Part shown: in pieces, positions 9,901 through 17,849 of the stretch
Position numbering within the stretch: the first letter of the stretch is position 1
Layout of the letters: every line of letters starts with the position of its first letter
Assembly: GCF_033170385.1 (NCBI RefSeq)
Contig: NZ_CP126170.1
Location: 451,001 to 515,000 of the forward strand
Source of the DNA: Xanthomonas rydalmerensis
GTDB lineage: Bacteria; Pseudomonadota; Gammaproteobacteria; Xanthomonadales; Xanthomonadaceae
Direction of reading: 5' to 3'
DNA length: 64,000 bases
Notes under the pieces: generated by a model
Databases searched by the model: none
What the model was told of the DNA's origin: nothing
Seen by the model: the letters and a program-made list of their open reading frames with translations, nothing else
Made by a program: the position numbers and the translations under genes

Positions 9901-10075
9901 GCTGGTGTTCAGCAAGGGCGCCGGCTCGGCCGCGCGCCACTCGCTGGGCACTGGCGTCACCGGCGGCACCCTGGCCTCGATCACCCTGGGCCTGTTCTTC
10001 GTGCCGCTGTTCTACGTGATCGTGCGGCGGATGTTCCCCGGGCCGTCGGTCGCCCACTCGGAGACGCAGGCATGA
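6947..10075 (+). CDS. RND efflux pump, HAE1 family (AcrB/MexB-like)
   Basis: Proton-driven inner-membrane pump of 1042 aa, the normal HAE1 length. It begins MSRFFVNHPVVAWVMAI, the standard first helix. Large periplasmic loops follow helices 1 and 7. The proton relay helix carries LLVDDAIVVVENVERVM with the two essential Asp residues, and the second half has GLAAKNGILIVEFA. The ATG at 6947 is preferred over the upstream start at 6893 because GAGGA lies just before it and it begins the conserved helix. It forms a tripartite pump with the adaptor before it and the channel after it; its stop overlaps the channel start (ATGA). Confidence 0.95.
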   Translation: MSRFFVNHPVVAWVMAIVIVLIGMLAIHGLPVERYPHMAPPTITVRATYTGASAQTVENTVTQLIEQSQQSLDHLLYMTSTSASDGSAQVNLVFETGTNADTAQVQVQNQLQSVMSVLPQAVQQNGLVITKSSGSLFEVVAFTSDDGSMDNFDVANYMESNIDDQISRVSGVGNIQPMGSEYAMRIWLDPEKLRKYALMPSDVENALQSQNTDVSAGEIGGQPALRGQRLDATVTTRSRLQTPAQFGAIVLKSDASGAAVHLSDVAKIGLGPETYDSITRFNGKPSASLGIELNSDANAVETSKAIDQRLQELKQYWPHGFNYHIAFSTTPFVTTSIKEVVITLIEAVLLVVAVMYLFLQNWRATLIPTIAVPVVLMGTFGVLAAFGYSINTLTMFAMVLAIGLLVDDAIVVVENVERVMGQEGLPPKEATLRSMQQIGGALVGIVLVLTAVFVPMAFFNGVTGVIYRQFSITIAASMILSVLVAMTLTPALCVTILKPLHQGEAPIGSHGRLGWFFVWFNTRFRHLSERYRTLVERVLGRRALGLIAYALLIAVTGLLLWRLPGAFLPDEDEGMLNVLVKLPAGSTLEQTLAVTDRLTKAALKDPGVRSVLSSAGFSVTGAGQNVGMAFVRLKDWDDRDDDAATIADHLNKALADVPDAELFVTSPPAITGLGDASGFTFELMDYEGAGHAALVAARDKLLRLAQHDPKLMNVRYASLEDAPVYAVKIDDAKAQALGVDPGDINATLNSALGGDFVNNFIYKGRIKKVYVQGDADARMAPQDLDRWTVRNGGGDMVPMSAFTRSHWTSAPAALERYNGVSAMELTGQAVPGVSSGAAMDAMAELSKQLPHGFGYAWSDMAYQEKLSANQAPALYGISLLFVFLCLVALYESWSIPFAVMLAVPVGVFGAVLLMTLRGLENDVYFQVGLLTTVGLAAKNGILIVEFARDLEHRGESLLAATLHAVQMRLRPILMTSLAFLLGVLPLVFSKGAGSAARHSLGTGVTGGTLASITLGLFFVPLFYVIVRRMFPGPSVAHSETQA

Positions 10076-11505
10076 GCGCCGCATCGCGCATGAGCGTGGC
10101 GGTGGCCACGCTGCTGGCCCTCTCCGGCTGCACCCTGGCGCCGACCTACGTGCGCCCGGCGGCGCCGGTGCCGGCCGATCTGGCGGCGGTCGACGCGGCG
10201 CCCGTCGCGGGCACCGCCACCGATACCCTGGCGATGCCGGACTGGCAGCAGGTGTTCCTGGATCCGCGGCTGCGCCAGACCATCGCGCTGGCGTTGCAGA
10301 ACAACCGCGACCTGCGCGTGGCGATGCTGTCCATCGACAAGGCGCGCGCGCAGTACCGCCTCCAGCGCGCCGCGCAGTTGCCGTCGTTCGATGCCAACGC
10401 CAGCGTGAACCGCAGTCGCACCAGCGCCGCCAGCAACGACGACGGCGTTCCCGAGGTCAGCACCAGCGACACGCTGCAGGTCGGGCTCAGCAGCTGGCAG
10501 TTGGATCTGTTCGGACAATTGCGCAGCCTCAAGCAGGAGGCCCTGCAGAACTGGCTGTCCAGCGCCGAGAATCAGCGCAACGTGCGCCTGACCCTGGTTG
10601 CCCAGGTCGCCGCGGCATGGCTGACGGTGGGCGCGGACCAGGAACAACTGGACCTGGCGCAGCAGACCCTGGACAGCCAGACCCAGACCCTGCAACTAAC
10701 CGAGCGTCGGCACGACATCGGCAGCGCGTCCGGGCTGGACCTGGCGCAGCAGCAGACCAGCGTGGAGTCGGCACGTGTCGCCGTCGCCAGCGCCGCCACC
10801 CAGCTGGCGCAGGCGCGCGATGCGTTGCAACTGCTGGTGGGCGCACCGGTCGATGCGGCGCTGCTGCCCACCGCGCAGGCCATGCAGGGCAGCGTCGCAC
10901 TGGCGCCGCTGCCGGCGCACCTGTCCTCGATGGTGTTGCTGCAGCGTCCGGACGTGCTCGCCGCCGAGCACACCTTGCAGGCGGCCAATGCCGACATCGG
11001 CGCCGCGCGCGCGGCGTTCTTCCCGTCGCTGAGCCTGACCGCGTCCACCGGGCGCAGCAGCGATGCGCTGTCCACGCTGTTCTCCGCCGGCAGCCGCACC
11101 TGGTCGTTCGTGCCCAGCATCACCGCGCCGATCTTCCACGCCGGTGCGCTGAAGGCCTCGCTGGACGCCTCCAAGCTCGGCAAGGACATCGCCGTGGCGC
11201 AGTACGAGAAGGCGATCCAGTCGGCCTTCGCCGAAGTGGCCGACGCCCTGGCCACGCGCGATCACCTGCAGTCGCAGCTGACCGCGCAGCAGGCCCTGGT
11301 CGACGCCAGCCAGCGCAGCTACACCCTGGCCGACGCGCGCTACCGCGCCGGCCTGGACGGCCACCTGCCGGTGCTGGATGCGCAGCGTTCGCTGTTTGCC
11401 GCGCAGCAGGCGCTGATCGCGCTGCGCCTGCAGGACGCCAGCAACCGCGTCACCCTGTACCAGGTGCTCGGCGGCGGCGCCGACGCCCAGGCCGCCGCGC
11501 CCTGA
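10072..11505 (+). CDS. Outer-membrane efflux channel, NodT/OprM family lipoprotein
   Basis: TolC-like channel protein of 477 aa completing the RND system. The start ATG at 10072 overlaps the pump stop (ATGA), showing translational coupling. The signal peptide ends in a lipobox (LALSGC), after which TLAPTYVRPAAPVP is the usual NodT/OprM start. Two OEP repeats are evident: first with WQQVFLDPRLRQTIALAL and NNRDLRVA, second with LLQRPDVLAAEHTLQAANA and IGAARAAFFPSLSLTAS. The C-terminus is Ala-rich. Family assignment is secure; the efflux substrates are unknown. Confidence 0.94.
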   Translation: MSAASRMSVAVATLLALSGCTLAPTYVRPAAPVPADLAAVDAAPVAGTATDTLAMPDWQQVFLDPRLRQTIALALQNNRDLRVAMLSIDKARAQYRLQRAAQLPSFDANASVNRSRTSAASNDDGVPEVSTSDTLQVGLSSWQLDLFGQLRSLKQEALQNWLSSAENQRNVRLTLVAQVAAAWLTVGADQEQLDLAQQTLDSQTQTLQLTERRHDIGSASGLDLAQQQTSVESARVAVASAATQLAQARDALQLLVGAPVDAALLPTAQAMQGSVALAPLPAHLSSMVLLQRPDVLAAEHTLQAANADIGAARAAFFPSLSLTASTGRSSDALSTLFSAGSRTWSFVPSITAPIFHAGALKASLDASKLGKDIAVAQYEKAIQSAFAEVADALATRDHLQSQLTAQQALVDASQRSYTLADARYRAGLDGHLPVLDAQRSLFAAQQALIALRLQDASNRVTLYQVLGGGADAQAAAP

Positions 11506-11581
11506 GCACGGCGGCAAGCAGCAACGCGGACGCAGCGCTGCATGGCCAAGCTGCCCACGCCGCGGGGCGGCGTGGTCCCTC

Positions 11582-11623
11582 CGCGGACGGCATGGACGCT
11601 TCCGTCCATCGGCGCCGTCCGCG
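11582..11623. terminator. Long hairpin after the RND operon, possible terminator
   Basis: The arms CGCGGACGGC (11582-11591) and GCCGTCCGCG (11614-11623) pair fully, and an inner perfect stem ATGGACG/CGTCCAT closes on a CTTC loop (11592-11609). A four-base bulge (11610-11613) separates the two stems. No T-run follows, so it may act as an mRNA 3' end stabiliser instead of an intrinsic terminator. Confidence 0.5.
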
Positions 11624-11668
11624 CTGTGTCCGACCCCGTCCGCAGCGTTGCGGCGGGGCCGGATCCAC

Positions 11669-11767
11669 TCAGCCCTTCTTCTTTTCCTGCTTGGCCGCGC
11701 GCTTTTCCTTCAGCGTCTTGGTCGGCTGCTTCTTCTCGCTCTTCTTCTGATCCATGCCCTTGCTCAT
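11669..11767 (-). CDS. Very small Lys-rich conserved-type protein (32 aa)
   Basis: A 32-residue protein, over one third Lys, of the form MSKGMDQ...EKKKG, highly charged and probably disordered. The start at 11767 is supported by GAGGGTG about five bases upstream. No domain is recognisable and no function is claimed. Its composition would suit nucleic acid or ribosome contact, which is speculation. It sits between the end of the RND operon and the RIO kinase gene, which runs the other way. Confidence 0.6.
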   Translation of the reverse strand: MSKGMDQKKSEKKQPTKTLKEKRAAKQEKKKG

Positions 11768-11936
11768 GACACCCTCGTGACGTTCATGCTGTGGAAACCC
11801 GGACTCTGCCGCACTGGCGGCGACCGTGGCCGTCACTCTACTCCGCCGGCGCACGCCGGCGCTGCGATTGTTTGTCGACGGGCGCGGCGCGGGGGTGGGC
11901 CATAATCCCGGCTCCACCCCAAGGTGCCCGTATCTG

Positions 11937-12794
11937 ATGAAGATCCCCCCGAGCCTGCAGCCGCTGATCGACGATGGCGTCATCGACGGCGTGCTGCGCC
12001 CGCTCAAGAGCGGCAAGGAGGCCGCGGTCTACGTGGTCCAGGCCGGTGACGACGTGCTCTGCGCCAAGGTCTACAAGGACATGGCGCAGCGCAGCTTCCA
12101 GGCCCGCGTGCAGTACCAGGAAGGGCGCAAGGTGCGCGGCAGCCGCCAGGCGCGGGCGATCGGCAAGGCCAGCAAGTTCGGCCGCCGCGAGCAGGAAGCC
12201 GCGTGGAAGGACACCGAGGCCAACGCCCTGTACCAGCTGGTCGATGCCGGCGTGCACGTGCCGCAGCCGCGCGGCTACTTCCATGGCGTGCTGCTGATGG
12301 ACCTGGTCACCGATGCCGACGGCCAGAGCGCGCCGCGGCTGGGCGAAGTCGAGCTGGAACCGGCGCAGGCGGAGGCCTTCCACACGCAGTTGGTCGGCGA
12401 CGTGGTGAAGATGCTGTGCCTGGGCCTGGTCCATGGCGATCTGTCCGAATACAACGTGCTGGTCGGCGCCGATGGCCCGGTGGTGATCGATTTCCCGCAG
12501 GTGGTGAGCGCCGCCGGCAACAACGCCGCCCGCACCATGCTGCTGCGCGACGTGCACAACCTGCGCGACTGCCTGGGCCGCTTCGCGCCCGAGCTCAACG
12601 CCACCCATTACGGCGAGGAGATGTGGGCGCTGTACGAGAAGGGCACGCTGCGCCCGGACAGCGTGCTCACCGGCCGCTTCACCTTCGATACCCGCCGTGC
12701 CGACGTACGCGCGGTGCGCGCCTCGATCGAGGACGCGCGGCAGGAAGCCATCATCCGCCAGCAGGGCCGCGAGGCCGCCGAGCAGGACGACTAG
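11937..12794 (+). CDS. RIO-type serine protein kinase
   Basis: Atypical protein kinase of 285 aa related to archaeal/eukaryotic Rio1 and the bacterial RIO-like kinases. It has the nucleotide-binding Lys in VLCAKVYKD (Lys44), a shortened glycine loop KSGKEAAVY, the catalytic segment VHGDLSEYNVL (Asp168, Asn173) and the metal-binding DFPQ (Asp185) that replaces the DFG of ordinary kinases. The ATG at 11937 is chosen because it begins the conserved domain, with AAGGTG upstream. Bacterial substrates are unknown. It is separated from its neighbours and looks monocistronic. Confidence 0.87.
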   Translation: MKIPPSLQPLIDDGVIDGVLRPLKSGKEAAVYVVQAGDDVLCAKVYKDMAQRSFQARVQYQEGRKVRGSRQARAIGKASKFGRREQEAAWKDTEANALYQLVDAGVHVPQPRGYFHGVLLMDLVTDADGQSAPRLGEVELEPAQAEAFHTQLVGDVVKMLCLGLVHGDLSEYNVLVGADGPVVIDFPQVVSAAGNNAARTMLLRDVHNLRDCLGRFAPELNATHYGEEMWALYEKGTLRPDSVLTGRFTFDTRRADVRAVRASIEDARQEAIIRQQGREAAEQDD

Positions 12795-13406
12795 GGCTGT
12801 CATTCCTCCCGCGAGCATGCCGTGCCGTAAACGAGCACGTGGCCCAGTCTCTCTGCCTGGGCGACCGCATGCAGCAGCCCCACGGCCGCCTGCAAGGCGC
12901 CCATGGCCTCGGCGAGACTGAACGTATCGGCTGATCTGCTCAATCGGGGCCTGTGCGATTGCACCGAATCCAATATCGCCACGTGACCACAGGCGCGCGA
13001 CCGTGCCCTTCGGTTGGGGCTGATCAACGCGCCGCCGACACAGCGCGGCGTGACCGGACGCCAAGCGGGCGCTGCGACCCACAACGCCAGCGGACGCTCG
13101 CCAACCTCGACGCGGCGCACCTGGGAATAGGTGGCACGCCGTGGCGCGAGCCCCATTCGCGCACGCCCATGCTGCGCTGCAATGCGGCGGCGGTGCAGGT
13201 GCGATACCGGCCAGTGTGCGCCGCAAGCCGCGCGAAGCCTTGCCACGCCTGCATTGCGCACACCTCTTCGCCACCGCGACCGGCCACCTGCCGCTGACCC
13301 GCCAAGCGCCGTGATGGTCGTTCCATTTCGCTTATTTGCGAAAATGGTTATCGGCAATAACAATTTGGCCGACGCCGCTTGTGCAGCCGCCCTGGGAGGG
13401 CCACCC
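12795..13406. other. Long region without a convincing gene
   Basis: About 610 bases between the RIO kinase and the esterase. Several frames are open, as is usual at this GC content, but none has a recognisable domain with a good start. A minus-strand frame ending near 12800 contains CVGGALISPN and a helical tail, which could be the remains of a gene; I could not place it. The last 90 bases are less GC-rich and contain the palindrome listed separately. Confidence 0.4.
13323..13347. promoter_or_regulatory. Palindrome upstream of esterase, probable operator
   Basis: CCATTTCGC (13323-13331), a six-base spacer TTATTT, then GCGAAAATGG (13338-13347) form an inverted repeat with one extra A. It lies 60 bases before the esterase start in an AT-richer stretch, the usual place for a TetR- or MarR-type operator. 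A second short arm pair, CGGC/GCCG, follows at about 13352-13371. Confidence 0.45.
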
Positions 13407-14366
13407 ATGTATTTCGATCCAGACGTCGTCCGTTTCTTCGCCCTGGCGCAGCAGTCCGGGCAGCCACCGATGGAGGAACTGCCCTTGCCCGAGGCGCGGG
13501 CGATGATGCGTGGCGTCGCTGCGCAGTTCGGTTTCGCGCGTTTGGAAATGGCAGAGGTCCGCGACCTGCAGGCGCCGGGTCCGGCCACGCCGATTCCGCT
13601 GCGCCTGTACCGGCCGCACGGCCTCGACGCAGGCCCGGCGCCGACCTGCCTCTACGCGCATGGCGGTGGCGGCGTGGTCGGCGACCTCGACTCGCACGAC
13701 GACGTGTGCCGACAACTGGCAGCGCGTGCCGGCTGCCAGGTGCTAGCGGTGGACTACCGGCTGGCGCCCGAGCATCCGGCGCCGGCCGGCATCGAGGACG
13801 TGATCGCCGTGTTGCACTGGTTGGCCGCGCACCCGGGCGAGGTCGGCGCCGATGCGCAGCGCCTGGCCGTCGCCGGCGACAGCATGGGCGGCGCCCTGGC
13901 GGCGAGCGCCGCGCTGGCCGCGCGCGATGCCGGCATCGCCCTGCGCTGCCAGATCCTGATCTATCCGCTCACCGACGTGCGCCCGGACAATCCCTTCCCC
14001 TCGCGCGTACACAACGCCGGCATCCCGCCGCTGACCGAAGCGGCGATGCGCTTCTTCGACAATCAGTATCTGCCCGACCCGTCGCTTGGGTCGGACTGGC
14101 GCATCTCGCCGGTGGTCGCGCCGGACGTGGCCGGCGTCGCCCCGGCGCTGGTGGTACTGGCCGACCGCGACGCGCTGCACGACGAAGGCCTGCACTACGC
14201 GCAGCGCCTGCGCGAGGCGGGCGTGGAAACCCTGGTGCGTGTCCACCCCGGCATGATCCACGGCTTCATCAACATGGGCGGCGTCATGCGCGTGGCCGGC
14301 GAAACCCTGGACCTGGCGGCGCTGCTGCTGCGACAGCGTCTGCTGCCGGTGGTCGTCCGGGACTGA
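13407..14366 (+). CDS. Alpha/beta hydrolase, HSL (hormone-sensitive lipase) family esterase
   Basis: Esterase of 319 aa, the family size. The oxyanion motif HGGGG is at 85-89, the nucleophile elbow GDSMGG has Ser159, and late segments VLADRDALHDEG and MIHGF supply the acid and His. The DYRLAPEHP block (116-124) is a hallmark of the HSL family, which includes Aes-type acetyl esterases. The ATG at 13407 is preceded by GGGAGGG. No signal peptide, so it is cytoplasmic. It stands alone, with a palindrome upstream suggesting control by a repressor. The natural substrate is unknown. Confidence 0.86.
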   Translation: MYFDPDVVRFFALAQQSGQPPMEELPLPEARAMMRGVAAQFGFARLEMAEVRDLQAPGPATPIPLRLYRPHGLDAGPAPTCLYAHGGGGVVGDLDSHDDVCRQLAARAGCQVLAVDYRLAPEHPAPAGIEDVIAVLHWLAAHPGEVGADAQRLAVAGDSMGGALAASAALAARDAGIALRCQILIYPLTDVRPDNPFPSRVHNAGIPPLTEAAMRFFDNQYLPDPSLGSDWRISPVVAPDVAGVAPALVVLADRDALHDEGLHYAQRLREAGVETLVRVHPGMIHGFINMGGVMRVAGETLDLAALLLRQRLLPVVVRD

Positions 14367-14764
14367 ATGCCGCACGGCGCGATCGCAATGCATCGCGCCG
14401 TGTACCGCCCGCATGCTGTAGTAGCGGCTTCAGCCGCGGCAGGCGTTAAGGGAACCTGTCGCGGCTGAAGACAGGGGACTCCTAACGATGCACGGTCGGT
14501 TGCCGGCACGGACCTGTCGAACTGCTTGTTCTGGGAGGGACTTCGGACCCGAGCGCTCCGAGGTCCGATCGCCGGCCCACTCCGCTCGTCGCGGCTGAAG
14601 CCGCTCCCGCAGGTGCGGCACTCGCCTTGTCGGAGGACTGCACTGTGGGAGGGACTTCAGTCCCGACGACGGCGGGTGTCAGTCGGCTTTCGGCTTCGCT
14701 TGTCGCGGCTGCATGACAGTGGACGCCTACGCGAATGCCGCGGGCGATGCGCGTCCGGGGCAGA
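14367..14764. repeat. Convergent intergenic region filled with Xanthomonas-type repeats
   Basis: Between the esterase (+) and mnmG (-) the sequence is a chain of short inverted repeats: AGCGGCTTCAGCCGC near 14421, a GGACTTCGGACC-type unit near 14538-14575, GCGGCTGAAGCCGC near 14590, and the main unit at about 14604-14724. That unit holds GGGAGGGACTTCAGTCCC followed by a 3' part ending GCGGCTGCATGACAGT. Related copies lie at 23570-23650, 23709-23874 and 37306-37426. No coding potential is evident. Confidence 0.75.
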
Positions 14765-16654
14765 TCACGCCACCCGGCTGCGCCGCGCCCGTTCCAAGTG
14801 CACCAGCAGCAGCGAGATCGCGGCCGGGGTCATGCCGGGGATGCGCTGCGCCTGGCCTACGGTCTGCGGACGCACGCGCTCGAGCTTCTGCTGCACTTCG
14901 GCCGACAGCCCGCGCACCTGCGCGTAGTCGAACGTGGCCGGGATCGGGGTGTCTTCGTGGCGCTGCTGGCGCGCGATCTCTTCGCGCTGGCGGTCCAGGT
15001 AGCCGGCGTACTTGATGCCGATCTCCACCTGCTCGGCCACCTGCGTATCGGCCACGCCCGGGCCCAGCGACGGCACCCGCATCAGCGCGGCGTAGTCCAG
15101 CTCCGGGCGCTTGATCAGGTCCAGCACATTGGTTTCGCGGCTCACCGCCACGCCCAGCGTGGCCGCGACCTCGCGGCCCAGCGCGTTGCCCGGCGTGGCC
15201 CACAGCGCGCGCAGGCGCTCATTCTCGCGTGCCACCGCCTCCTGCTTGGCCTGGAAGCGCGCCCAGCGCGTTGCATCGACGATGCCCAGGTCGTGGCCGA
15301 TCCCGGTCAGGCGCGCGTCGGCGTTGTCCTCGCGCAACTGCAGCCGGTACTCGGCGCGGCTGGTGAACATGCGGTACGGCTCGCTGGTGCCGTGGGTGAT
15401 CAGGTCGTCGATCAGCACACCGATGTAGGCCTGGTCGCGGCGCGGCGACCACGGCTCCAGCCCGCGCACCTGGCGCGCGGCGTTGAGGCCGGCGATCAGG
15501 CCCTGCGCGGCGGCTTCCTCGTAGCCGGTGGTGCCGTTGATCTGCCCGGCGAAGAACAGCCCGGGCATGGCCTTGGTCTCCAGCGAGGCCTTGAGCCCGC
15601 GCGGGTCGAAGAAGTCGTATTCGATGGCGTAGCCGGGGCGGGTGATGTGGGCGCGCTCGAAGCCGCGGATCGAGCGCACCAGCTCCAGCTGCACGTCGAA
15701 CGGCAGCGAGGTGGAGATGCCGTTGGGGTAGATCTCGACCACGTCCAGGCCTTCCGGCTCGACGAAGATCTGGTGGCTGGCCTTTTCGGCGAAGCGCACC
15801 ACCTTGTCCTCGATCGAGGGGCAGTAGCGCGGGCCGATGCCCTCGATCTGCCCGGTGTACAGCGGCGAGCGGTCCAGCGCGCCGCGGATGATGGCGTGGG
15901 TGCGCTCGGTGGTGTGGGTGATCCAGCACGAGACCTGGCGCGGATGCTGGGCGACCTCGCCCAGGAAGGACATCACCGGCAGCGGATCGTCGCCGGGCTG
16001 TTCCTCCATCGCCGTGTAGTCCAGGCTGCGCCCGTCGATGCGCGGCGGGGTGCCGGTCTTGAGCCGGTCCACGCCGAAGCGGCCATCGCGCAGCGCCTGC
16101 GCCAGCGCGGTGGCCGGCGGATCGCCGGCGCGGCCGCCGGCGTACTGGGTCTGGCCGATGTGGATCTTGCCGGCCAGGAAGGTGCCGGCGGTCAGCACCA
16201 CCGCCGCGGCCTCGAAGCGCAGCCCGGTCTGGGTCAGCACGCCGCGCACGCGCTCGCCGTCCATCACCAGGTCGTCCACCGCGGCCTGGAACAGGGTCAG
16301 GTTCGGCTGCGCCTCGACCAGGCGCCGGATCGCGCTGCGGTACAGGTTGCGGTCGGCCTGGCAGCGGGTCGCGCGCACCGCCGGGCCCTTGGAGGCGTTG
16401 AGGGTGCGCCACTGGATGCCGGCCAGGTCCGCGGCCTGGGCCATCGCCCCGCCCAGCGCGTCGATCTCCTTGACCAGGTGGCCCTTGCCGATGCCGCCGA
16501 TGGCCGGGTTGCAGCTCATCGCCCCCACCGTTTCCACGTTGTGGGTCAGCAGCAGGGTGCGCGCGCCGGCACGCGCGGACGCCAGCGCCGCCTCGGTGCC
16601 GGCATGGCCGCCGCCGATCACGATCACGTCATAGCGGTAGAAGGAGTCGCTCAT
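14765..16654 (-). CDS. mnmG: tRNA uridine-5-carboxymethylaminomethyl modification enzyme MnmG (GidA)
   Basis: FAD enzyme of 629 aa that, with MnmE, installs the cmnm5 group on the wobble uridine of tRNAs reading two-codon boxes. It begins with the dinucleotide-binding loop [12 protein letters not shown] (about 12-23), followed by [20 protein letters not shown], the diagnostic MnmG block with its Cys. Other family segments visible are [40 protein letters not shown] and the tail region with [16 protein letters not shown]. Full length. It is the last gene before the repeat region and probably transcribed alone. Confidence 0.97.
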   Translation of the reverse strand: MSDSFYRYDVIVIGGGHAGTEAALASARAGARTLLLTHNVETVGAMSCNPAIGGIGKGHLVKEIDALGGAMAQAADLAGIQWRTLNASKGPAVRATRCQADRNLYRSAIRRLVEAQPNLTLFQAAVDDLVMDGERVRGVLTQTGLRFEAAAVVLTAGTFLAGKIHIGQTQYAGGRAGDPPATALAQALRDGRFGVDRLKTGTPPRIDGRSLDYTAMEEQPGDDPLPVMSFLGEVAQHPRQVSCWITHTTERTHAIIRGALDRSPLYTGQIEGIGPRYCPSIEDKVVRFAEKASHQIFVEPEGLDVVEIYPNGISTSLPFDVQLELVRSIRGFERAHITRPGYAIEYDFFDPRGLKASLETKAMPGLFFAGQINGTTGYEEAAAQGLIAGLNAARQVRGLEPWSPRRDQAYIGVLIDDLITHGTSEPYRMFTSRAEYRLQLREDNADARLTGIGHDLGIVDATRWARFQAKQEAVARENERLRALWATPGNALGREVAATLGVAVSRETNVLDLIKRPELDYAALMRVPSLGPGVADTQVAEQVEIGIKYAGYLDRQREEIARQQRHEDTPIPATFDYAQVRGLSAEVQQKLERVRPQTVGQAQRIPGMTPAAISLLLVHLERARRSRVA

Positions 16655-16769
16655 CGGGGTCTCGTCGGCCGGCGCGGGACCGGCAGCAGGGGGCCGCAGG
16701 CGGGATCGCCCAGGGCGGGAACAGGAATTTTAGCGGTTGCATCACAAATTGCAGATCCGGGCCTCAAGT

Positions 16770-16785
16770 TGGCACGCAATCTGCA
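16770..16785 (+). promoter_or_regulatory. Sigma-54-type (-24/-12) promoter
   Basis: TGGCACGCAATCTGCA matches the RpoN consensus (TGGCACG, four bases, TTGCA) with a single change. The GG (16771-16772) and GC (16783-16784) doublets are ten bases apart, the strict spacing for sigma-54. Transcription would start near 16796 and run toward the terminator at 16878-16911. An activator site was not identified; a pair of TTGCA elements lies just upstream (16748-16752 is one). Confidence 0.6.
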
Positions 16786-16795
16786 GATATTCCCA

Positions 16796-16911
16796 CTGCA
16801 CCCAACGTGGCAATGCGTCAGGGGCGTATGACTGGAATTGGAACAGGGGCCAGTCACGCGCACGTTGGGGGAGCTGGGGGCCGGTAGTCGGGGGACTACC
16901 GGCCCTTTTTT
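16796..16911 (+). ncRNA. Candidate small RNA (~116 nt) from a sigma-54-type promoter
   Basis: The stretch between the -24/-12 element and a strong terminator has no credible gene; the only ATG frame is 24 codons and ends inside the terminator stem. It contains a first stem-loop TGACTGG/CCAGTCA (16829-16856) whose loop shows GGA, a G-rich linker, and the terminator hairpin. Four GGA triplets are present, which could contact an RsmA/CsrA protein. The start is estimated from the promoter; the 5' end may be off by a few bases. I do not match it to a named RNA family. Confidence 0.5.
16878..16911 (+). terminator. Strong Rho-independent terminator
   Basis: GGGCCGGTAGTC (16878-16889), loop GGGG, GACTACCGGCCC (16894-16905), then six T (16906-16911). 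The 12-base stem is perfect. It ends plus-strand transcription from the candidate RNA promoter; no plus-strand gene precedes it. Confidence 0.9.
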
Positions 16912-16967
16912 ATGCCCGTCTTTCGCGCATCGCCGGCGCCGCGCCAGCAACGGCAAGGCCCCAACGC

Positions 16968-16995
16968 GAAAAGCCCCGGCGAACCGGGGCTTTTC
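16968..16995. terminator. Bidirectional terminator hairpin
   Basis: GAAAAGCCCCGG (16968-16979), loop CGAA, CCGGGGCTTTTC (16984-16995). The arms are perfect and carry A4/T4 at their bases, so the hairpin can work on both strands. On the minus strand it serves the lipoprotein gene at 17164-17685; on the plus strand it backs up the RNA terminator. The sequence 16996-17163 beyond it shows nothing recognisable. Confidence 0.8.
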
Positions 16996-17163
16996 GTTGT
17001 GAGGCGCCGACGCCCGACAGGGCCGGAACAGGGGGGATCCAGATTTCCCTGTCGGACATCGACATAGACGGTGGGGTCGACCCCTTCGGGTCATAAAGCG
17101 ACGCAGACGGTCACCCCGTAGGACGTAGAGTGCGTGCTGGGACAGGCGAACGCAAGCCCTTTC

Positions 17164-17685
17164 TCAGGGTTCGAGTGTGCGACGTGTCCCATTGCTGCGA
17201 CCCATATTGCCGGGGCGCGGCGCCGGCGGACGCTGCATGCCTTCCGGACGCTGCATCGCTGGCCGCGCCGGCTGCATGGACTGCGGCCGCGGCGCCGAAT
17301 TCAGCGCGTCCGGACGGCGCAGGCGATCCATGTCGCGCCAGGGCGAGGGCACCCGACCGCCCACGCTGGGCGGCGGCGGAGGCGGGCGCGAACCGCCGTC
17401 GTCCGGCCGCGGACGCGGTGGCGGGCGGTGACGCGGGCCGTCGTAGCCACGGTAGTAGTAATACGGCACGCCATACCCGTAGTAGCCGTAGTACGCCGGG
17501 CCGTAGCCGTAGTAGGGCACCGCACCGTAGGGCGAGTAGTACTCGGAGTAACCGGCCGGATAGCGGTATTCGACCGAGGGGGCGCCACGGTAGTAGCCAC
17601 CGTCGCCGCCTCCGGCGTAATCGTAGGTGGCGCAGCCGCCCAGTGCGGCCAGCAGTCCAGCGGCGCAGATCAGGCGCAGTTTCAT
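17164..17685 (-). CDS. Tyr/Gly/Pro-rich outer-membrane lipoprotein of unknown function
   Basis: The 173-aa product starts with a lipoprotein signal (LICAAGLLAALGGC, Cys at 18), followed by a Tyr/Gly-rich segment with many YYGYG repeats (about 20-80) and a Pro/Arg-rich tail with MQRPEGMQRPP-type repeats. The start at 17685 has GGAGGG upstream and is the only one that begins the signal peptide. There is no catalytic motif, and the composition suggests a surface or structural protein with disorder. It runs toward the bidirectional terminator at 16968-16995. I do not recognise a named family. Confidence 0.78.
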   Translation of the reverse strand: MKLRLICAAGLLAALGGCATYDYAGGGDGGYYRGAPSVEYRYPAGYSEYYSPYGAVPYYGYGPAYYGYYGYGVPYYYYRGYDGPRHRPPPRPRPDDGGSRPPPPPPSVGGRVPSPWRDMDRLRRPDALNSAPRPQSMQPARPAMQRPEGMQRPPAPRPGNMGRSNGTRRTLEP

Positions 17686-17849
17686 GGCGTTTGCCCTCCA
17701 GCAGGCTGGCTGACAGGTTCGGTCCGTGGCATTGAATCCCCCCTTAACTTCATCGGCCGCACTTGAACGCTTAAGTTGCGCGCAACGGCGGCGAACCGGC
17801 ACGGTTGGCGGACGCTGCACGTTGGCGACGATACGCTACCCTTTCGCGC

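Noticed and set aside
12800..13588. Minus-strand frame with CVGGALISPN, suggestive of a serine protease
   Set aside because: The motif is short, lacks the catalytic triad context, and the frame overlaps the esterase gene.
14400..14760. CRISPR-like array from repeated GGGACTTCAGTCCC units
   Set aside because: Units are unevenly spaced, differ in orientation, and are palindromic intergenic repeats without uniform spacers or cas genes.
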